Source: Deltaproteobacteria bacterium (GTDB lineage Bacteria; Myxococcota; XYA12-FULL-58-9). Taken from it: 64,000 nucleotides of DNA. How positions within the stretch are numbered: position 1 is the first letter of the stretch; each line of letters begins with the position of its first letter. Shown here piece after piece: positions 1 to 10,200 of the stretch. A program made the translations under genes and the position numbers. Below the pieces are notes generated by a model. It was not told the DNA's origin. It saw nothing but the letters and a program-made list of their open reading frames with translations, and ran no database searches. The stretch spans positions 1 through 64,000 of the forward strand of contig JACRCV010000069.1 in assembly GCA_016218825.1 (NCBI GenBank), given 5' to 3'.

Positions 1-19
1 CGATGCCAACATGTTCCAT
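1..19 (-). CDS. 5' end of an unidentified gene, cut by the window edge
   Basis: An ATG at 19 on the minus strand is preceded by AAAAGGAG at a good ribosome-binding distance. It opens a frame reading Met-Glu-His-Val-Gly-Ile before the window ends. This start resembles the first beta strand of the glyoxalase/methylmalonyl-CoA epimerase superfamily (HxGI with the metal-binding His), but six residues cannot prove it. The start itself is convincing; the family is a guess. Confidence 0.4.
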
Positions 20-130
20 GGCCGGTCTCCTTTTCACTTTGTGCCGCGGCTTCGGCCGTAAGCACGTCACGTGTTGTGGAGCTTTGAGCTACCACGTTTT
101 GTGAACGGAGGCCGGCCACCTCATCCAATC

Positions 131-192
131 TGGGGCGGGGATTTAGGGGTGGGGGTGGGGAGCGCCGCGGCAGCCGCGGCGCGGGAATCAAA
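131..192 (-). repeat. Dispersed two-hairpin 3' element, copy A
   Basis: Read on the minus strand it runs ATTTGATTCCC, then a perfect 10-bp stem (162-171 with 173-182, one central base), then a C-rich tract (CCCCACCCCCACCCC). The second hairpin is degraded. It lies behind the lipoprotein gene that ends at 237. A decayed duplicate of the element start (TTTGAGTCCC) sits at 211-220, exactly 16 nt after that stop codon. The plus strand of this copy has five G-tracts of four or more and could form a G-quadruplex. Confidence 0.8.
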
Positions 193-236
193 TGCAGAAA
201 GCCCCAGCTCGGGACTCAAAGGATGTGTGGAGCGCC

Positions 237-737
237 TCAGTTCGCGAGCAGGGTGATGTACTGGGTGTCGGCCTGCGACAGGACGGAGAGGGTCGCGGCC
301 TGGTGCGCGGTGCTCGCGGGCGCGCAGGTGACGAAGACGTCGCGGCTGCGCCCGGGTCGGATCCAGAACGGGCCGTACCCCAGGTGCTCGACAGCGAAGG
401 GCGAGCCGGGCGGCGTGATCGTCACGCTCTCGATGGTCAACATCGTGTCACCGACGTTCGAGAGCACGACGGACAGCGTCCGCGTGGTCGGCGGCTCGAT
501 GATGCCGAAGCTCAGCGCGGCCGGCGCCGCGGAGATCGCGGGGGAGGTGGTGTCGATCGGCGGGACGAAGGGCGCCGCGCGATCGCTGCAGCGCTGGTAC
601 AGGCACCACATGGACGGCGGACAGTCGGCGTCCGAGATGCAGGCGCCGGCGCTGGGAGCGCCGCCACCGGTGCCGCCGTTCGGCGCGCGGCCCTGGCAGG
701 CGACGAGGGGGAGGAGGGCGATGACGAGGGCGCGCAT
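237..737 (-). CDS. Lipoprotein with Cys-rich segment and ASH/choice-of-anchor-type beta domain
   Basis: Predicted outer-membrane or periplasmic lipoprotein of about 166 residues. The chosen ATG at 737 gives MRALVIALLPLVAC, a clean lipoprotein signal with lipobox LVAC; an ATG at 776 would put 13 residues ahead of the signal and overlap the upstream gene. After the Cys comes a Gly/Pro linker and a short Cys-rich motif (CISDADCPPSMWC...C) common in myxobacterial surface proteins. The remaining 100 residues (ALSFG...TRTLSVVLSNVGDTMLTIESV) match the beta-sandwich pattern of ASPM/SPD-2/Hydin and choice-of-anchor domains. It starts 16 nt after the TetR gene and is probably co-transcribed with it. 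No function is known. Confidence 0.75.
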   Translation of the reverse strand: MRALVIALLPLVACQGRAPNGGTGGGAPSAGACISDADCPPSMWCLYQRCSDRAAPFVPPIDTTSPAISAAPAALSFGIIEPPTTRTLSVVLSNVGDTMLTIESVTITPPGSPFAVEHLGYGPFWIRPGRSRDVFVTCAPASTAHQAATLSVLSQADTQYITLLAN

Positions 738-753
738 GACGGACGCTAGCCTA

Positions 754-1371
754 TCACGGATGTCCGGGGTCTTCACCAGCCGTCGACGCCCGCGGCCGGA
801 GCCCGTCGAGCAGGAGGGTCAGCAGGTCTCGCTGGCCTGGGCCCTTCGGGTCGAAGGCGGCGTAGAACAGCGTCGCGACCCAGGCGGCGGTGAGCAGCTC
901 GGCCGGGATCGGGCGAAGCTCGCCCTGCGAAACACCCTCGGCGAGGATCTGCTTCAAGGTGGTGGCGATGACCTCCGCCAAACGCGCCCGCGCCGCCGCG
1001 ACCGGGCCGACGCTCTGCTGCGGATCGGCAAAGAACGATGCGATCAGGCGCAGGTTCAAGCTAGCGGCGCCGTCGGCCGACTGATGGATCCGGGCGACGG
1101 CGAAGAGCTTTTCGGTGGGAGTCATCGAGGCCGCGCAAACCGTCCTGCACGTGGTCTCGACTTGCTGGATCACGTCCGCCACCACCGCCCGAAAGAGACC
1201 CTCCTTGCTGCCGAAGTAGTAGTAAACCATGGGTTTTGTTGTCTCGGCCGCGGCCGCGATGGCGCGCACCGAGGTCGCCCGACAGCCCTCCGCAGCGAAC
1301 AGGCTGCGACCCGCCGCTAGGATGCGGGACTGCACGAGATCGCCAGGCGCAACGTCGAGGTCAGTCACCAT
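754..1371 (-). CDS. TetR/AcrR-family transcriptional regulator
   Basis: One-component repressor, 205 residues, the usual TetR size. Residues about 15-60 form the DNA-binding domain, with the helix-turn-helix typified by GCRATSVRAIAAAAETTKPMVYYYFGSKEGLF-type spacing (YYYFGSKE is the recognition-helix end). The C-terminal half is a helical ligand and dimer domain with a TetR_C pattern (SLNLRLIASFF...LTAAWVATLFYAAF). A 6-4-6 palindrome abuts its start codon, so negative autoregulation is likely. The only downstream partner on the strand is the lipoprotein gene. The inducer is unknown. Confidence 0.92.
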   Translation of the reverse strand: MVTDLDVAPGDLVQSRILAAGRSLFAAEGCRATSVRAIAAAAETTKPMVYYYFGSKEGLFRAVVADVIQQVETTCRTVCAASMTPTEKLFAVARIHQSADGAASLNLRLIASFFADPQQSVGPVAAARARLAEVIATTLKQILAEGVSQGELRPIPAELLTAAWVATLFYAAFDPKGPGQRDLLTLLLDGLRPRASTAGEDPGHP

Positions 1372-1372
1372 G

Positions 1373-1388
1373 TTTACCTATCGGTAAA
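1373..1388. promoter_or_regulatory. Candidate TetR operator
   Basis: TTTACC-TATC-GGTAAA is a perfect inverted repeat of 6-bp arms, one base upstream of the ATG of the TetR-family gene on the minus strand. The surrounding bases are AT-rich in a GC-rich context. Position and symmetry fit an autorepression site. A TTGACA box on the minus strand at 1432-1427 is a candidate -35 element, although the -10 that pairs with it is weak. Confidence 0.75.
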
Positions 1389-1467
1389 TAAACAACCGCC
1401 GCCACCATTCCTTCTTGTCGGCCGGCTGTCAACCGTCCCGTCGGGTTCGGGCGGTCACACATTCTCG

Positions 1468-1494
1468 TTGACGGTGTTGATGGCTTGTGATAAT
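1468..1494 (+). promoter_or_regulatory. Sigma-70-type promoter for cdnL
   Basis: TTGACG at 1468-1473 and an extended -10, TGTGATAAT, at 1486-1494 (15-nt spacer). The transcript would start near 1501 and carry a roughly 100-nt leader with the strong Shine-Dalgarno TAAGGAGG at 1583-1590. Confidence 0.6.
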
Positions 1495-1600
1495 GTGCGC
1501 CGCCTAAAGGCTTTTGGAGCAACAGCCGCGACGCCCCGCCGATGAACAAGGGACCTGAGCAGTCGTAAACCCCCCCGCCCGTTAAGGAGGATGAAGCAGA

Positions 1601-2092
1601 ATGCAGACGACCTTCAAGATTGGTGATAAGGCAGTCTACCCCGCACACGGCGTCGGTGAGGTCACCGCCATCGAGAATCGCGAAATCTCTGGTCAACAGC
1701 AGACTTTCTACATCCTGCGGATCCTCGACAACGGGATGAAGATCATGATCCCGACGAACAACGTGCGGCAGGTGGGGCTGCGCGAGGTCATCAGCAAGGA
1801 CAAGGTCGACAAGGTCTTTCGCATCCTGCGCGAGAAGGACCTGAGCGTCGATACCACGACGTGGAACCGCCGCTATCGCGAGTACATGGAGAAGATCAAG
1901 ACCGGCAGCGTCTTCGAGGTTGCCGAGGTGCTGCGCGATCTGTACCTGTTGAAGAGCGACAAGGATCTGTCTTTCTGTGAGCTGAAGCTGCTCGACACCG
2001 CCCGCGGCCTGCTGATCAAGGAGCTCGCGGTCGCCAAGAACTGCGACGAGGAAGAGGTCGAGCGCGAGTTCAAGAAGATCTTCCGCTGCTGA
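1601..2092 (+). CDS. cdnL: CdnL/CarD-family RNA polymerase-binding transcription factor
   Basis: 163 residues, essentially the length of Myxococcus CdnL. The N-terminal RNA-polymerase interaction domain (residues 1-60, KIGDKAVYPAHGVGEVTAIE) has the Tudor-like CarD_CdnL_TRCF pattern, with the typical basic and aromatic sites. The C-terminal helical DNA-binding domain follows (residues 70-160, including TWNRRYREYMEKIK with the conserved Trp that props the -10 bubble in homologs). It lacks the HMGA-like tail of M. xanthus CarD, so it is CdnL. In this family the protein binds the beta subunit and stabilises open complexes at rRNA and other housekeeping promoters. It is monocistronic and convergent with the hybrid kinase gene. 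Confidence 0.95.
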   Translation: MQTTFKIGDKAVYPAHGVGEVTAIENREISGQQQTFYILRILDNGMKIMIPTNNVRQVGLREVISKDKVDKVFRILREKDLSVDTTTWNRRYREYMEKIKTGSVFEVAEVLRDLYLLKSDKDLSFCELKLLDTARGLLIKELAVAKNCDEEEVEREFKKIFRC

Positions 2093-2119
2093 GATTTCGT
2101 GCTTGCCGGGTCCGCGGCC

Positions 2120-4072
2120 TCACCCGTGCGGGTGGGGTCGCGCGCCCTGCAGCAAGCGGCGAATCGCGCCCAACAGCGATTGGGCGGTGAACGGCTTCTG
2201 GACGAATTCGGCGCGCTCTTCGAGCATCGGGTGATCGTGGATGCCGGTGCCGACGTACCCGGACATGTAGACCACCCCGAGCGCCGGCCAGCGGTTGCGC
2301 ATCTGCGCCGCGAGCTCGGTGCCGCCCATCTTCGGCATCACCACGTCGGTCAGCAGCAGATCGAACTCGGTGGTGGCGAACAGCTCCAAGGCCTCGGCGC
2401 CGTTGCCGGCGACCACGACGTGGTAGCCGTGGCGCTCCAGCACCCTCTGCGCCAAGCGGCGCACCATCGGGTCGTCCTCGACCACCAGGATGGTCTCACC
2501 GGTGCTGGCGCTCGACGTCGGCGGCGGCGGCGCGTCGCGGCGCAGCGCGGCCTCGCCGGCGGCGGGCAGATATACCTTCACCGAGGTGCCGCGGTTGACC
2601 TCGGAGTACACGCTGATGTGACCGCCCGCCTGGCGGATGATGCCGTAGACCGTCGCCAGACCCAGGCCGGTGCCCCGGCCGGGCGGCTTGGTGGTGAAGA
2701 ACGGCTCGAACAGGTGCTCGCGCACCTCCGGGCTCATCCCGTGGCCGGTGTCGGAGACCGCCAGCATCACGTACGAGCCCGAGCTGACGTCCAGGTGGCT
2801 GGCGGCGAACTCGGCGTCGAGCACCACCGGCGACGTCTGCACCGCCAGGCGGCCGCCCTCCGACATCGCGTCGCGGGCGTTGGCGACCAGGTTGATCACC
2901 ACCTGCTCGATCTGGCTCGGATCGGCGCGGACCTGGCAGGGCTCGGCGTCGTAGTTCAGGTCAATCTGGATGTTCTCCGGCACCAGGCGGCGCAACAACC
3001 CCTCGAGGCCGCGGGCGACGGCGGTGACGTCGACTACCTGGGTCTGTGCCGGTTGCTTGCGCGAGAACGCCAACAGCTGCCGCGTCAGATCCGCCGCGGT
3101 GGTCGCGGCGCGCTCGATCTCCTTCAGGTCGCCCTGGTGCGGGTCGTCGGCGGCGAGGTCGCTGCGAATGATCTCGGCGTTGTTGAGGATGACCGAGAGG
3201 ATGTTGTTGAAGTCGTGGGCGACGCCGCCCGCGAGCCGGCCGATCGCCTCCATCTTGCAGGCCTGTTGCAGCTGCTCCTGGAGCATCGCGTGCTCGGTGA
3301 TGTCCCAACCGACGCCGAGCGTGCCCCAGAAGCGGCGATGCGGCTCCTGCGGGCTTCGGTCGTAGGCGCCGGTGGAGTTGATCTCGAACAGCTTGGTGGC
3401 TCCGGTGCGGGTCCTGAGCTCGACCACCTGGCGGCGGGTGCCGCGGGCGCCGGTGCGGCGCTCCTTGAACGCCCAGTGGACGCCGCTGCGCTCCTCGCCC
3501 GGCGGCAGCAACCGATCGTAGGTCTGCTCCAAGAGCTCGGTCGGCGCGTAGCCCAGCATCGCCGCGCCCTCCTGGTTGATGCGCTTCAGCACCCCGTCCT
3601 CGGTCATGAACCAGACGATGCCGGGGACGATCTCGAACAGGGTCTCGTACTTGCGGAACACCTCCTGGTGCTCGACCGCGAGGCGATAGGACTCGAAGGC
3701 GCGGCCGACCTTGGCGTGGATGATCTCGAGGTCGATGGGTTTCTCGATGTAGTCGAAGGCGCCGTTGCGCAGCGCCTCGATCGCCGACTCCTGTGACGGG
3801 TAGCCGGTGAAGATGATGCCGCGGGTGAGCGGCGAGCGCTGTCGCAAGGTCTTCAGGACGTCGAGGCCGCTCTCGCCGCCCGGCAGGTTCTTGTCGAGGA
3901 TCGCGACCCCGAACTCGTGGCTAGCCACCAACGCCGCCGCGGCCGGCGCGTCGGCGGCTGAGCACACCTCGTAGTCGGCGGTCGTGAGCGCCTCCGCCAG
4001 CATCGCGCGCACCGCGGCGTCGTCGTCCAGGACGAGGATGCGGCGGTGCGCTGCCGGCGTCGGTTCGAGCAT
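2120..4072 (-). CDS. Hybrid histidine kinase: REC-PAS-HisKA-HATPase-REC
   Basis: Cytoplasmic hybrid kinase, 650 residues from ATG 4072. The first receiver spans residues 10-125, with acidic pocket DDD 16-18, phospho-acceptor D60 (ILDKNLPGG) and Lys in EKP. A PAS domain covers about 140-265. The HisKA domain carries the H-box [10 protein letters not shown] (H286), followed by N-box [11 protein letters not shown]1 DTGHGM and G2 GTGLGL. The second receiver covers 525-645 with D576 (LLTDVVMP). There is no membrane segment. The His kinase is of the NtrB-like HDFNN type. An N-terminal receiver means it is probably an intermediate in a phosphorelay. It diverges from the REC-GGDEF-EAL gene, sharing 160 bp of upstream DNA. 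Confidence 0.93.
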   Translation of the reverse strand: MLEPTPAAHRRILVLDDDAAVRAMLAEALTTADYEVCSAADAPAAAALVASHEFGVAILDKNLPGGESGLDVLKTLRQRSPLTRGIIFTGYPSQESAIEALRNGAFDYIEKPIDLEIIHAKVGRAFESYRLAVEHQEVFRKYETLFEIVPGIVWFMTEDGVLKRINQEGAAMLGYAPTELLEQTYDRLLPPGEERSGVHWAFKERRTGARGTRRQVVELRTRTGATKLFEINSTGAYDRSPQEPHRRFWGTLGVGWDITEHAMLQEQLQQACKMEAIGRLAGGVAHDFNNILSVILNNAEIIRSDLAADDPHQGDLKEIERAATTAADLTRQLLAFSRKQPAQTQVVDVTAVARGLEGLLRRLVPENIQIDLNYDAEPCQVRADPSQIEQVVINLVANARDAMSEGGRLAVQTSPVVLDAEFAASHLDVSSGSYVMLAVSDTGHGMSPEVREHLFEPFFTTKPPGRGTGLGLATVYGIIRQAGGHISVYSEVNRGTSVKVYLPAAGEAALRRDAPPPPTSSASTGETILVVEDDPMVRRLAQRVLERHGYHVVVAGNGAEALELFATTEFDLLLTDVVMPKMGGTELAAQMRNRWPALGVVYMSGYVGTGIHDHPMLEERAEFVQKPFTAQSLLGAIRRLLQGARPHPHG

Positions 4073-4230
4073 CGAGCCCCCAGTGCGGCGGCAGCTCTCA
4101 TAGTACGAACCGCGAGGCTGGCGCCACCCGCCGCGGTCGAAATCTTCGCCGCCGCCGCTTCTCACCGCCTTGGGAGGTTGATACAGTAGGCGATGGCGTT
4201 TTCAACAACCCGCCCGGTGTCGTTGGCCAA

Positions 4231-6345
4231 GTGATGAGCACGAATCAGCTCCGAATTCTGGTGGTGGACGACGAGCCCGTGGTCCACGCCGTGATCGAAG
4301 AGGCGCTGCGAGCGCCCGGCCGGGAGCTCCTGTTCGCGTCGAGCGTCGGCGACGCCGGCCAGATCATCAAGGCCAACACCACGATCGACGTCGCGCTGTT
4401 GGACAAGAACCTCCCCGACGGCTCCGGCTTCGACGTCGGCCGGCAGCTCAAGGAGCGCGATCCGGAGGTCGAGGTGATCTTGATGACCGGCTTCGCCACC
4501 GTCGACTCGGCGGTCGACGCGGTGAAGCTCGGGGTGTTCGACTACGTCACCAAGCCCTTCGACGACATCAATCGCCTGGTGCTCCAGGTGCAGAACGCCG
4601 GCGAGAAGGTCCGTCTGAAGCGCGAGCACCGGCGGTTGGTGGCGCGCCTGCTCGACAGCGAGCAACGCTACACGCTGGCGACGCTCGGCGCCAACGATGG
4701 TCTGTGGGACTGGGACCTGCTGACCGAGCAGATGTACTTCGCGCCGCGCTGGAAGGACATCGTCGGCTGCAGCGACGTCGAGATCGGCTCGTCGCCGGAG
4801 GAGTGGTTCAGCCGCATCCACCCCGAGGACGCGGTCCGGGTGCGCTCTCTGATTCGCACCCACATCGACGGGCACCTGCCGCAGTTCAAAGACGAGCACC
4901 GGATGTTGCACAAGGACGGCACCTACCGCTGGGTGCTGGTGCGCGGCGTCGCGACTCGGGACAGCACCGGGCGCGCAGTGCGGATGGCGGGCTCGCAGAC
5001 CGACATCACCGAGAGCCGCCTCGCCGAGCAGCAGATGCAGTACGACGCGCTGCACGACGCGGTGACCTTCCTGCCGAACCGGGTGTTGTTCCTCGACCGC
5101 TTGGGGCAGGCGGTCGCCCGGGCGCGGCGGCGCACCGACTATCGCTTCGCGGTGGTGCTCCTCGATCTGGATCGCTTCAAGATCGTCAACGACAGCCTCG
5201 GCCACACCAGCGGCGACGAGCTGCTCGGGGCCGCGGCGCGGCGCCTCGAGACCTGCATGCGCGCCGGCGACACCGCGGCGCGCTTGGGCGGCGACGAGTT
5301 CGCGTTGTTGTTGGACGATCTGCGGAACCTCGAGGACGCGGTGCACGTGGCCGATCGGATCCAGACCGAGCTCGCCAAGCCCTTGAACATCTCCGGCAAA
5401 GAGGTCTTCGTCACCAGCAGCATCGGCATCGCGGTCTCCAACCAGACCTACAGCCGGCCCGAGGATCTGCTGCGCGACGCCGACATCGCGATGTATCGCG
5501 CCAAGGCCCAGGGCAAGGCGCGCCACGTCGTCTTCGACCCGGCGATGCAGGGCCGCCCAGTGCGGCTGTTGGAGCTCGACACCGCGTTGCGGCGCGCGAT
5601 CGAGCGCCGCGAGTTCCTGTTGCATTACCAGCCGATCATCGCCCTCGACGGCGGCCGGATCGTCGGCTTCGAGGCCCTGGTGCGTTGGCAACACCCGGAG
5701 CGCGGCATGGTCGGCCCGGGCGAGTTCATCCCGGTGGCCGAGGAGACCGGTCTCATCATCCCCATCAGCCGCCTGGTGCTCGAGGACGCCTCGCGCCAGG
5801 TGCGGGCGTGGCAGGCGCACTTCCCGGCGCTGCCGCCGCTCTACGTCAGCGTCAACATCTCCACCCGCCACCTGATGTTCCCGGGGCTGGTCGAGGACGT
5901 GTCGCGGGTGATGCGCGAGTCGGCGGCGCTGCCGAACGGGCTGCGCCTCGAGATCACCGAGAGCGCGGTGATGGAGAACGCCGAGACCGCCGCCGGGGTG
6001 CTCGAGGCGTTGAAGGGGCTGAAGGTCCAGATCTACATGGACGACTTCGGCACCGGCTACTCGTCGTTGAGCTACCTGCACCGGCTGCCGATCGACTCGG
6101 TCAAGATCGACCGCTCGTTCGTCTCCAGCCTCGGCAAGGAGGGTGAGAACTCGGTGATCGTGCACACCATCATCACCCTGGCGCGCGCCTTGGGCATGGA
6201 GGTCATCGCCGAGGGGGTGGAGACCGCGGACCAGCTGCTGCAGCTGCGGGCGTTGAAGTGCGACCACGCGCAGGGCTTCTTCTTCGCCAAGCCGATGGCG
6301 CCCGACGCCGCCTCCGCTCTGCTGGAGCGCCACCCGACCTGGTAG
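4231..6345 (+). CDS. Response regulator with PAS, GGDEF and EAL domains (c-di-GMP turnover)
   Basis: 704 residues with all domains intact. The receiver is residues 7-125 (D58 in LLDKNLPDGSG). A PAS/PAC covers about 145-265, ending in the MAGSQTDITE signature. The diguanylate cyclase is about 270-435, with active site GGDEF 353-357 and an RxxD inhibitory I-site (RAGD) five residues before it. The phosphodiesterase is about 450-695, with EAL at 481-483 and DDFGTGYSS. Both catalytic motifs are canonical, so it could make or degrade c-di-GMP depending on phosphorylation. The frame starts GTG-ATG; the ATG at 4234 is equally possible. The next receiver gene starts 13 nt downstream and is probably in the same transcript. 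Confidence 0.94.
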   Translation: MMSTNQLRILVVDDEPVVHAVIEEALRAPGRELLFASSVGDAGQIIKANTTIDVALLDKNLPDGSGFDVGRQLKERDPEVEVILMTGFATVDSAVDAVKLGVFDYVTKPFDDINRLVLQVQNAGEKVRLKREHRRLVARLLDSEQRYTLATLGANDGLWDWDLLTEQMYFAPRWKDIVGCSDVEIGSSPEEWFSRIHPEDAVRVRSLIRTHIDGHLPQFKDEHRMLHKDGTYRWVLVRGVATRDSTGRAVRMAGSQTDITESRLAEQQMQYDALHDAVTFLPNRVLFLDRLGQAVARARRRTDYRFAVVLLDLDRFKIVNDSLGHTSGDELLGAAARRLETCMRAGDTAARLGGDEFALLLDDLRNLEDAVHVADRIQTELAKPLNISGKEVFVTSSIGIAVSNQTYSRPEDLLRDADIAMYRAKAQGKARHVVFDPAMQGRPVRLLELDTALRRAIERREFLLHYQPIIALDGGRIVGFEALVRWQHPERGMVGPGEFIPVAEETGLIIPISRLVLEDASRQVRAWQAHFPALPPLYVSVNISTRHLMFPGLVEDVSRVMRESAALPNGLRLEITESAVMENAETAAGVLEALKGLKVQIYMDDFGTGYSSLSYLHRLPIDSVKIDRSFVSSLGKEGENSVIVHTIITLARALGMEVIAEGVETADQLLQLRALKCDHAQGFFFAKPMAPDAASALLERHPTW

Positions 6346-6358
6346 GCGAAGGCCGCCC

Positions 6359-7213
6359 ATGCCCATTCGTGTGCTCATCGTCGATGATGACGTCACCGTG
6401 CGGACGACGCTGTCTTATGCCTTCGAGGCCCCGGAGTTCGCGATCGAGCTCGCCGACAGCGGCGAGGCGGGCGTGGCACGGTTCACGGGCGCGACCTGGG
6501 ACGTGCTGCTCATCGACAAGAACATGCCCGGGATGAACGGCGTCGACGTGATCCGCGCGGTGCGCGAGCGCGACCTCGCGGTGGGCGTCCTGATGATGAC
6601 CGGTCTCGGGACGGTCGACAGCGCCGTCGAGACCTTGAGCCTCGGCGTCGATGACTACCTCGAGAAGCCGTTCGCCGACATCAACGAGGTCGTCGAGCAC
6701 GTCCGCAAGACCGCCGCGGCGGTGCGTGACCGGCGCCAAGGGGCCACGAACGCCATCGATCACTTTCGCCGCGCCAGCTCCCACCTCGCGGCGCCGAAGG
6801 GCGAGTCCGGAGCGCCGGCTCTGCGCGCCACGCTCTTGACGGCCTCGGCGGCCGACGCCGACTTTGTCGCCGCGCATCTGAAGACGCACGGGGTCGAGCT
6901 CGATCGCACCGCGACGCCGGCGGCGCTCGTCGCTCGCCTGCAACAGACGGCGCCGGACCTCTTGGTCGTCGACGTCGAGGGGCTCGGCGACGACCCGTTG
7001 CCGTTCTTGACCGAGCTGCGGCGGCTGTTGCCGAAGGTCGCTTGCGTGGTCATCGCCGCGCAGCCGTCCTTGGCGTTCGTGACCCGGCTGTTGCCGCTGG
7101 CGCTCAGCTGCATGCTGGTGAAGCCGCTGTCGCCGACCGAGTTCGACCGACGGGTGGGCCACACCCTCGATCGCGTGCGCCGCGGGCAACGGCTCGCCGG
7201 GATCTCCGGATGA
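6359..7213 (+). CDS. Double-receiver response regulator, second receiver degenerate
   Basis: 284 residues. The first receiver (1-125) has DDD, acceptor D53 in LLIDKNMPGMNG, Thr/Gly switch residues and the Lys of LEKPF. After a linker of about 30 residues, residues 165-275 repeat the receiver fold (ATLLTASAADADFVAAHL; LLVVDVEGLGDD; VKPLSPTEF). This copy keeps an Asp at the acceptor position but lacks the acidic DD pair at the first strand, so it is probably not phosphorylated normally. There is no output domain. It overlaps the next gene by 4 nt (ATGA), which indicates translational coupling. Confidence 0.85.
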   Translation: MPIRVLIVDDDVTVRTTLSYAFEAPEFAIELADSGEAGVARFTGATWDVLLIDKNMPGMNGVDVIRAVRERDLAVGVLMMTGLGTVDSAVETLSLGVDDYLEKPFADINEVVEHVRKTAAAVRDRRQGATNAIDHFRRASSHLAAPKGESGAPALRATLLTASAADADFVAAHLKTHGVELDRTATPAALVARLQQTAPDLLVVDVEGLGDDPLPFLTELRRLLPKVACVVIAAQPSLAFVTRLLPLALSCMLVKPLSPTEFDRRVGHTLDRVRRGQRLAGISG

Positions 7214-10200
7214 TGGCGGACGCGCTCAAGAGCGTGCGCTTGACGCGCGATCTGGTGACCGATGTGGTGTTGACCGCCCTGAACCTCGTCGGCGTCATGG
7301 TGGTGGCGGCGTTGGCGTTCGCTGAGCCGACCGGGACCAGCGCCGCGGCGGCGACGGTCGGCAAGCCGATCGGCAGGGTGACCGAGCGGCTGCGCGAGGT
7401 GCGGCGCCGCCAGGAGAGCGCGCTGTACTGGAACGACGTCGCGCGCCTCGAGCCGGTGTACCAGGGCGACGTGGTCTACGTCGGCCCGGACTCGGCCGCG
7501 GTCGTCAGCCTCGACGACGGCTCGCAGATCGACATCGACCAGTCGTCGCTGGTGGTCATCGGCCTCGACGCCGCGGACGCCGGCGGCGGGGTCGGACCGG
7601 TGGAGGTCAAGATCGTCCGTGGCGCCGCGGTCGGCAAGGCCGGCAGCGGGCGGCTGTCGCTCGAGGCTTCGGGGGTCGCAACGAGGCTCGGTGCCGGTTC
7701 CGCCGCCGACGTGCGGGTGCGGGAAGGCAAGGGGCTCTCGGTCGCGGTGCGGCGCGGCAAGGCGACGATGGCGACGGCGGGCGGGGCCTTGAACGTCGCC
7801 GCCGGCGAGGGTCGCAAGCTGAACGACGACGGCACCGCGGCGGCAGCCGACACCGCGCCCCGGATCCGGCTCTTGTCCCCCGGCGCCGACGCGCGCCTGG
7901 TCGTTCCGGCCGGCGAGGCGAAGGTCGAGCTCGTCTGGGAGGCCGAGGCCGGCGTCGGGCCGTACACCGTCGAGGTCGCGAAGGACGCCGATTTCGTCGG
8001 CGTCGTGGCCCGGCGCCGCAGCCCGAGCCCCGGGGTGTCGGTGCCCGACCTCGGGGACGGGGTGTATTACTGGCGGGTCGAGCGGCGCGGCAAGAAGAAG
8101 GAAGCGCTGCAGAGCGAGGTCCGGCGTCTGGTGATCAGCCGCGAGCTGGCGCCCGTGATCTACCGGCCGCGGGCCGACACCCTCGTCGACCTGTCGGAGC
8201 GCGCGGTGCTGTCGCTCGCTTGGAGCGAGGTCGAAGGGGCCGCCGGCTACGTGGTCGAGATCGCGCGCGGCGCGAGCTTCCAGACGCCGTTGTACTCCGT
8301 GAAGACCCGCACGACCGCGCTGCTGTTGAACGGCGACGAGCAGCGGCTCGAGGAGGGGCGGCACTGCGCGCGGGCGCGCGTCGACGACCCGAGTCGGGTG
8401 CGGGTCCTGTGGTCGCCGGTGGTCTGTTTCCGCCTGGTGACGCGGCCGGTGCTCAGGGCGCCCGAGCTCTTCGAGCCCGGCCACGAGGACAAGGCCCCCG
8501 GCAAGGGCCGCGGCGCGTCGGGTGAGCAGGGGTGGCTCTACTGGGTCATCGGCTCGGTCGCCTACGCCGCCGCGCCGGCGGCGCCGCCGGTGGTGCTGCG
8601 CTGGGAGAAGCTGCCCGGGGCGGTGTCCTATCTGGTCGAGGTCGCCGCCGACGCCGACTTCAAGAGCGTCGTCGCCAAGGAGGTGACACCGAACACCTAC
8701 TATCGCTTCGTGCCGCCCGGGACCCGACGGTATCTGTGGCGGGTGCGCGGCGTCGACGCCGAAGGGCGGGAGGGCAGGGTCAGCGTCGCGAAGAGCATCG
8801 GCCTGGAGCTGCCGGGCCCGTCGCCGCGGGAGCTCGCGGGCGGTGGCCGCGTCGAGGTCGGCGGTGCGGTCGGTGCGGTGCGGCTCCAATGGGAGCCGGT
8901 GGCGGGGGCCGAGCGCTACGAGATCGAGGTCGCCGACAACGCCGAGATGACCGGGGCCGATCGGGAGACGGCGGCGGGCGCGACCCACGAGCTCAAGCCG
9001 CGCCGGGTCGGGACTTTCTACTGGCGGGTGGTCGCGGTGCTCTCCGGTGGCGAGCGGACGCTGCCGGGTCGAGTCGCGACCTTCACCGTGGTGGCGACGC
9101 CGCCGGCGCCGGTCCAGCCCAAGCGCGGCGAAGAGCTCCGGCTCGCGGCGGCGGGCGGGGTCGAGGTGCGGCTGCAGTGGACCAAGCGGCCGGTCGATCG
9201 CTACGAGGTCGAGGTGGCGCGCGATCAGAGCTTCAAGCGCCGGGGCAAGACCACGACCGCGACGACGAACAGCGCCACCGTCAAGCTCGAGGACAGCGGC
9301 CGGTGGTATTGGCACGTGCGGGTCGTCGAGCCGGTGGCGACCGCCTATGGGCCGATCGGCAGCTTCGTCTTGATCCCGGACGTGGCGCCGCTGGTGGCGC
9401 CGGCGCCGGACGAGACGCTGGTGGTGACGACCTTCCCCACGACCGTGGCGCTCGAGTGGAGCCCGGTCGTGGGGGCCGCGAGCTACAACGTCGGCGTGGC
9501 GCCGGAGGGCAAGGAAGCGGAGGTGGTGCGGCAGCAGGTCAAGACGCCGCGGGCGACGGTGGTGCTGCCCCGCGAGGGCCCGTACCTCTGGTCGGTGCAG
9601 AGCGTTGGCGCCGACGGCGCGGTGTCGGCGGCCTCCCCGGAGCAGCGCTTCGAGCTGCGCACCGAGCTCGGCGACGACGGGTCGGGGAGCGGCGCCGCGC
9701 CCCCGGGGAACGGCTCGCGGACGTCGTTGTTCGCCACCGCACCTTTCGCCGGGCACTTGTCGGTCGGGCCGGCGCTGGGGGCGCAGTACGACCTGGGTGA
9801 CGTGATCGCGCCGCGCTTGGGGCTCGAGGTGCGGTACGTCCGGACGCTGTCGCGCTTCGACGCCGGGGTCGCCCTGGCGGTGAGCTACCTGACCGCGAGT
9901 CGCGAGGTCGTCGACGCGCCGACCCGAGCCGTGGTGCGGTCGCGCATTCACGTGCTCCCGGCCGAGGTTCGGGCGCTGGCGTCGTGGCCGACGCCCGTGG
10001 TCGCGGTCACCGCGGGCGCCGGCCTCTCGGTCACCACCACCTACGGGACGGTCAGGACGACGGGACAGGAGCGGAGCGCGGCGACGACGGCGGACGTCGG
10101 CGGCAGCGTCCGGCTCGGCGCGGCGCGCGATGTCGGGATAGGGGCCGCGGTCGCCGATCTGGGTTTCGGTTTTGGCACCCACACCACCGGCATCGTCGAG

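Noticed and set aside
1601-2092. Naming the CdnL-type gene as carD
   Set aside because: 163 residues without the basic HMGA-like C-terminal region of Myxococcus CarD; length and sequence fit CdnL.
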